A model generated the notes under the pieces. It saw only the letters and a program-made list of their open reading frames with translations, ran no database searches and was not told the DNA's origin. Shown one piece after another: positions 61,823-64,000 of a stretch of DNA of 64,000 nt. How positions within the stretch are numbered: position 1 is the stretch's first letter; every line of letters starts with the position of its first letter. Location of the stretch: assembly GCA_963653425.1 (NCBI GenBank), contig CAVJWC010000001.1, positions 186,001 through 250,000 on the forward strand. Reading direction: 5' to 3'. This stretch comes from UMGS692 sp963653425. GTDB lineage: Bacteria; Bacillota; Clostridia; Christensenellales; CAG-314. A program made the position numbers and the translations under genes.

Positions 61823-61879
61823 GAGCGTTACGTTTATACTTATTACCGTAAACGACAGTGTTACGGGCGGAATGCTAAA
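61823..61879 (+). repeat. Dispersed intergenic repeat, copy F
   Basis: Begins GAGCGTTACGTTTATACTTA and ends GTTACGGGCGGAATGCTAAA. It ends 13 bases before the start codon of the RadC-like gene. Confidence 0.55.
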
Positions 61880-61892
61880 GGTAGTTTAGATT

Positions 61893-63032
61893 ATGTTGAA
61901 AAACGGCGAATCGGATAAGCCGACGGAAAATAAAGAAAATTTACAAGCGGAAAACAAAGAAAATTTACAAGAAGAAAATAAAGAAAATTTACAATCGGCA
62001 GAGGCGCAAGCCGATGAAATTTTGACGGAATATGCGATTAAAGCTCTGGAAGTGCGCCGAAAAAATATTGAAAAAATTGTAAAAATGCTGGAAAGTCCGA
62101 TAGATTCGCAAGAAAACTCGGACTTTCTTTCAGATGAGCATGCCTTTTCGGAACCGAAAAAAGCAAAATCCAAGCCCCGAAAAGACGAAAATAAAACGAA
62201 GAAAAAAGCTTCTTCAAAAAATTCCGAGAGTGTTTCTTCCTCTTCAAAAAGTACGAAAAACGTTTCTTCTTCGAAAGCAGGCAAAAACAAATCCGACTCC
62301 GAAAAGTCTGCGAAAAACAGTTCCAAACGCAACGATAACGAAGAAAATCTTCACGAAGGACACCGCGCAAGGCTGAGAAAAAGGCTTCTCGACTTAGACT
62401 GCAAAAACTGGAACGAACACGAAGTCATGGAGTTGTTTTTGTATTTCGGCTGTCCGCGAAAGGATATGAACGAAGTCGCTCACAGACTCATAAACGCCTT
62501 CGGTTCCTTTCTGCGCGTAGTCGATTCCAACGTTTACGATCTTGTGGAAATCGGCGGAATTACCCGGACGACAGCCGAATACATAGTTTTCGCGAGAAAA
62601 TTTCTGAATTATTATAACTACCTGAAAAGCACGGAAGTCACGACGTTTTACACCTTTGAAGACGTGTGCGCATACCTTTCGGGCTTTTTCTGCGGCGAAT
62701 ACAACGAGAACGTTCACCTCGCCTTTTTAACCAGCGCGGGACAAACGATTTACGAATACAACATTAAGGGCGCCTCGCCTACGGAATCTCTGGTTTCTCT
62801 TCGCGAAATCGCGGAAAACTGTATCCGCTATCACGCCGCATGCTTAATGATTGCCCACACGCACCCGTCGGGCTTTGCCGAACCGTCGCCCGAAGACGAT
62901 AAATTCACCAAAAAACTCGTGAGTTTTCTCGACGACATCGGCGTTTCACTGTTCGACCACCTCATATGGGCGGACGGACGCGTATTCAGCTACGCCATGA
63001 GCGGTCGTCTCAAAGAACTTGGTTGCGAATAG
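61893..63032 (+). CDS. RadC-like (JAB/MPN) protein with repetitive N-terminal extension
   Basis: A 379-residue protein. The C-terminal part (about 150-379) is RadC: a helix-hairpin-helix-like segment (ELFLYFGCPRKDMNEVAHRL), then the JAMM domain with HTHPSGFAEPSPEDD, which fits HxH-x7-S-x2-D exactly, so the metal site is intact. Its function in bacteria is unclear; it is not established as a DNA repair enzyme. The N-terminal 150 residues are unusual: three near-identical octapeptides (NKENLQAE type) followed by a low-complexity Lys/Ser linker. ATG at 61893 has a weak AAGG site. It lies on the plus strand, convergent with the ferritin-like gene. Confidence 0.87.
   Translation: MLKNGESDKPTENKENLQAENKENLQEENKENLQSAEAQADEILTEYAIKALEVRRKNIEKIVKMLESPIDSQENSDFLSDEHAFSEPKKAKSKPRKDENKTKKKASSKNSESVSSSSKSTKNVSSSKAGKNKSDSEKSAKNSSKRNDNEENLHEGHRARLRKRLLDLDCKNWNEHEVMELFLYFGCPRKDMNEVAHRLINAFGSFLRVVDSNVYDLVEIGGITRTTAEYIVFARKFLNYYNYLKSTEVTTFYTFEDVCAYLSGFFCGEYNENVHLAFLTSAGQTIYEYNIKGASPTESLVSLREIAENCIRYHAACLMIAHTHPSGFAEPSPEDDKFTKKLVSFLDDIGVSLFDHLIWADGRVFSYAMSGRLKELGCE
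61929..62000 (+). repeat. Three 24-base tandem repeats inside the radC-like gene
   Basis: Units 61929-61952, 61953-61976 and 61977-62000 share AAAGAAAATTTACAA and encode N-K-E-N-L-Q plus two variable residues. The length is a multiple of three, so a change in copy number keeps the frame. Confidence 0.9.
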
Positions 63033-63069
63033 GAGTTAAATACGCCGTAATCTGCGTTTATATATTTTA

Positions 63070-64000
63070 TTACTTCCTCCCTACGTCTATATTGTCTTTG
63101 GTGCGGTCGCTGAGCGATTCGACGGGATGGGGCGCGATCTGATAGCGATAGTCCTCTCCGTTCCTGTCGATATAGGTTTTTATTACCTTGTGGCTTGCGA
63201 CTTCTCTGAGATTTGCGTTTACTTCGTCCTGATAATCGAAGTAATGATAATCGTCGTTTAGTTTACTTATATCTATATAGCCCTCCTCTTTCGCGGTAAG
63301 AGTTACTTCGTTTCTCAGAATATCTCTTATATACTCTTTATGCTCGCGAAGTTTCAATAATCTCGGGAATTCTCCGTTTCCTACGACTTCCTGATATTCC
63401 TTACCGTCGTATATACGAAGCATTTCTTCCGCCATCTGAACGTGCGCAAGTTCTATATCGAGGTGCTGTTCCCAGATTTCCTTGACTGACGGATCGGTTT
63501 CGTCCATATACATGCTGTAATAGAGATAACATTCGAGGTATTCGTGAAGAAGCAGGTTTTCCACCCAGGTTTTACTCGTATCGATAAAGCTTCCGTACAT
63601 GGAAACGTGCTGTTCTTCTATCATAGCGATTTCCGTATAAAGTTTTCTCGCAATATCCGTCTGCTGAAAAGAGCCTATATTCATATAATAATTCATAGTC
63701 TGCTGTTCGGCTGCGGTTATAAGCGAAGCGTGAAGTATCGATATGGGATCGGATTTTTCGTTCCTCAGATGTTTTTTGACTTCGTCGGTAGGATACCTGT
63801 GTTCGGCAACGGTAGGTCTTCCGGGCATTATTTCGGTATATCCGCCTACGAGTTTTTCAGCGTGAATACCCTGCTCCATTTCAAGCAGATCCGCATATCT
63901 GTAAAGATGGTCGAAGTCTTCCAGAAGGGCGAAATTCAAGGCTTTTACGAGGTTTTTGTCGGGTTCGCTCATTGCGATTTCCGCAGTAAGATCGACGGCA
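63070..64000 (-). CDS. Ferritin-like diiron protein (5' end beyond window)
   Basis: A helical protein of at least 309 residues. The segments AAEQQTMNYYMNIG, EIAMIEEQHVSMYG and LHEYLECYLYYSMY...HLDIELAHVQMAEEM show the repeated E and ExxH pattern of four-helix-bundle diiron proteins of the ferritin/rubrerythrin type. An ATG at 63972 has no ribosome binding site and the frame is open through to the right edge (reading AVDLTAEIA before it), so I regard the gene as cut by the window. No rubredoxin-type CxxC is present. Role in oxygen or iron handling is inferred from the fold only. Confidence 0.72.
   Translation of the reverse strand, partial: AVDLTAEIAMSEPDKNLVKALNFALLEDFDHLYRYADLLEMEQGIHAEKLVGGYTEIMPGRPTVAEHRYPTDEVKKHLRNEKSDPISILHASLITAAEQQTMNYYMNIGSFQQTDIARKLYTEIAMIEEQHVSMYGSFIDTSKTWVENLLLHEYLECYLYYSMYMDETDPSVKEIWEQHLDIELAHVQMAEEMLRIYDGKEYQEVVGNGEFPRLLKLREHKEYIRDILRNEVTLTAKEEGYIDISKLNDDYHYFDYQDEVNANLREVASHKVIKTYIDRNGEDYRYQIAPHPVESLSDRTKDNIDVGRK

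Overview
The window looks like a chromosomal segment from a Gram-positive, low-to-mid GC anaerobe of the class Clostridia, probably an uncultured gut-type lineage. The evidence is the gene orders yerC-pcrA-ligA, prmA-rsmE-mtaB-hinT-rpsU, ftsK-rimO-pgsA-cinA-recA and miaB-mutS, the strong AGGAGG ribosome binding sites, TTGACA/TATAAT promoters with 17-base spacers, BspA-type surface lipoproteins, and coenzyme-B12 glutamate mutase with methylaspartate ammonia-lyase. The species cannot be named from the sequence. No tRNA, rRNA, CRISPR array, insertion sequence or prophage was seen.

Layout. 1-13082 is housekeeping, all on the minus strand: mutS (cut by the left edge), miaB, ligA, pcrA, yerC, a small unknown gene, rpsU, hinT, mtaB, rsmE, prmA and deoD. 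13116-22899 holds dacA, a repeat-filled gap, then recA, cinA, pgsA, rimO and ftsK. 23008-30487 holds an M16 peptidase, a YlxY-like deacetylase, a membrane acyltransferase-like protein and mnmA, then folA, thyA and a cyuA-like gene. 30760-31359 is a plus-strand queT transporter behind a preQ1-type riboswitch. 31454-34505 holds a DUF4097 protein, a Nudix hydrolase and an orphan tyrosine recombinase. 34564-40993 is one catabolic operon: glmS-glmL-glmE-mal-AtuA-like-DUF4387. 41210-44613 holds a methyltransferase, greA, a DUF362 iron-sulfur protein and a small DUF378 protein. 44707-48896 is a GDP-heptose operon with a glycosyltransferase. 49057-61412 holds a MarR regulator, a BspA-like lipoprotein, an iron-sulfur protein, a Crp/Fnr regulator and a 2018-residue subtilase fused to leucine-rich repeats. 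The right end holds a RadC homologue with a repetitive N-terminus and a ferritin-like gene cut by the edge.

How the genes work together. Glutamate mutase (sigma and epsilon subunits plus the GlmL protein) and methylaspartate ammonia-lyase turn glutamate into mesaconate. The operon then ends with an AtuA-like protein and a DUF4387 protein instead of a recognisable mesaconase, which suggests they take part in the next step. GmhA, HddA and an HddC-GmhB fusion together cover all steps from sedoheptulose 7-phosphate to GDP-D-glycero-alpha-D-manno-heptose, and a glycosyltransferase in the same operon could use it for a surface glycan. The surface proteins in the 50-61 kb region may be displayed next to that glycan. 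All three methylthiotransferase paralogues (MiaB, MtaB, RimO) are present.

Main non-gene signal. A family of short, diverged repeats (about 50-90 bases) with related inverted ends sits in at least six intergenic regions, several of them in the 5' leaders of genes just before the ribosome binding site. Many promoters and terminators can be read directly and are listed.
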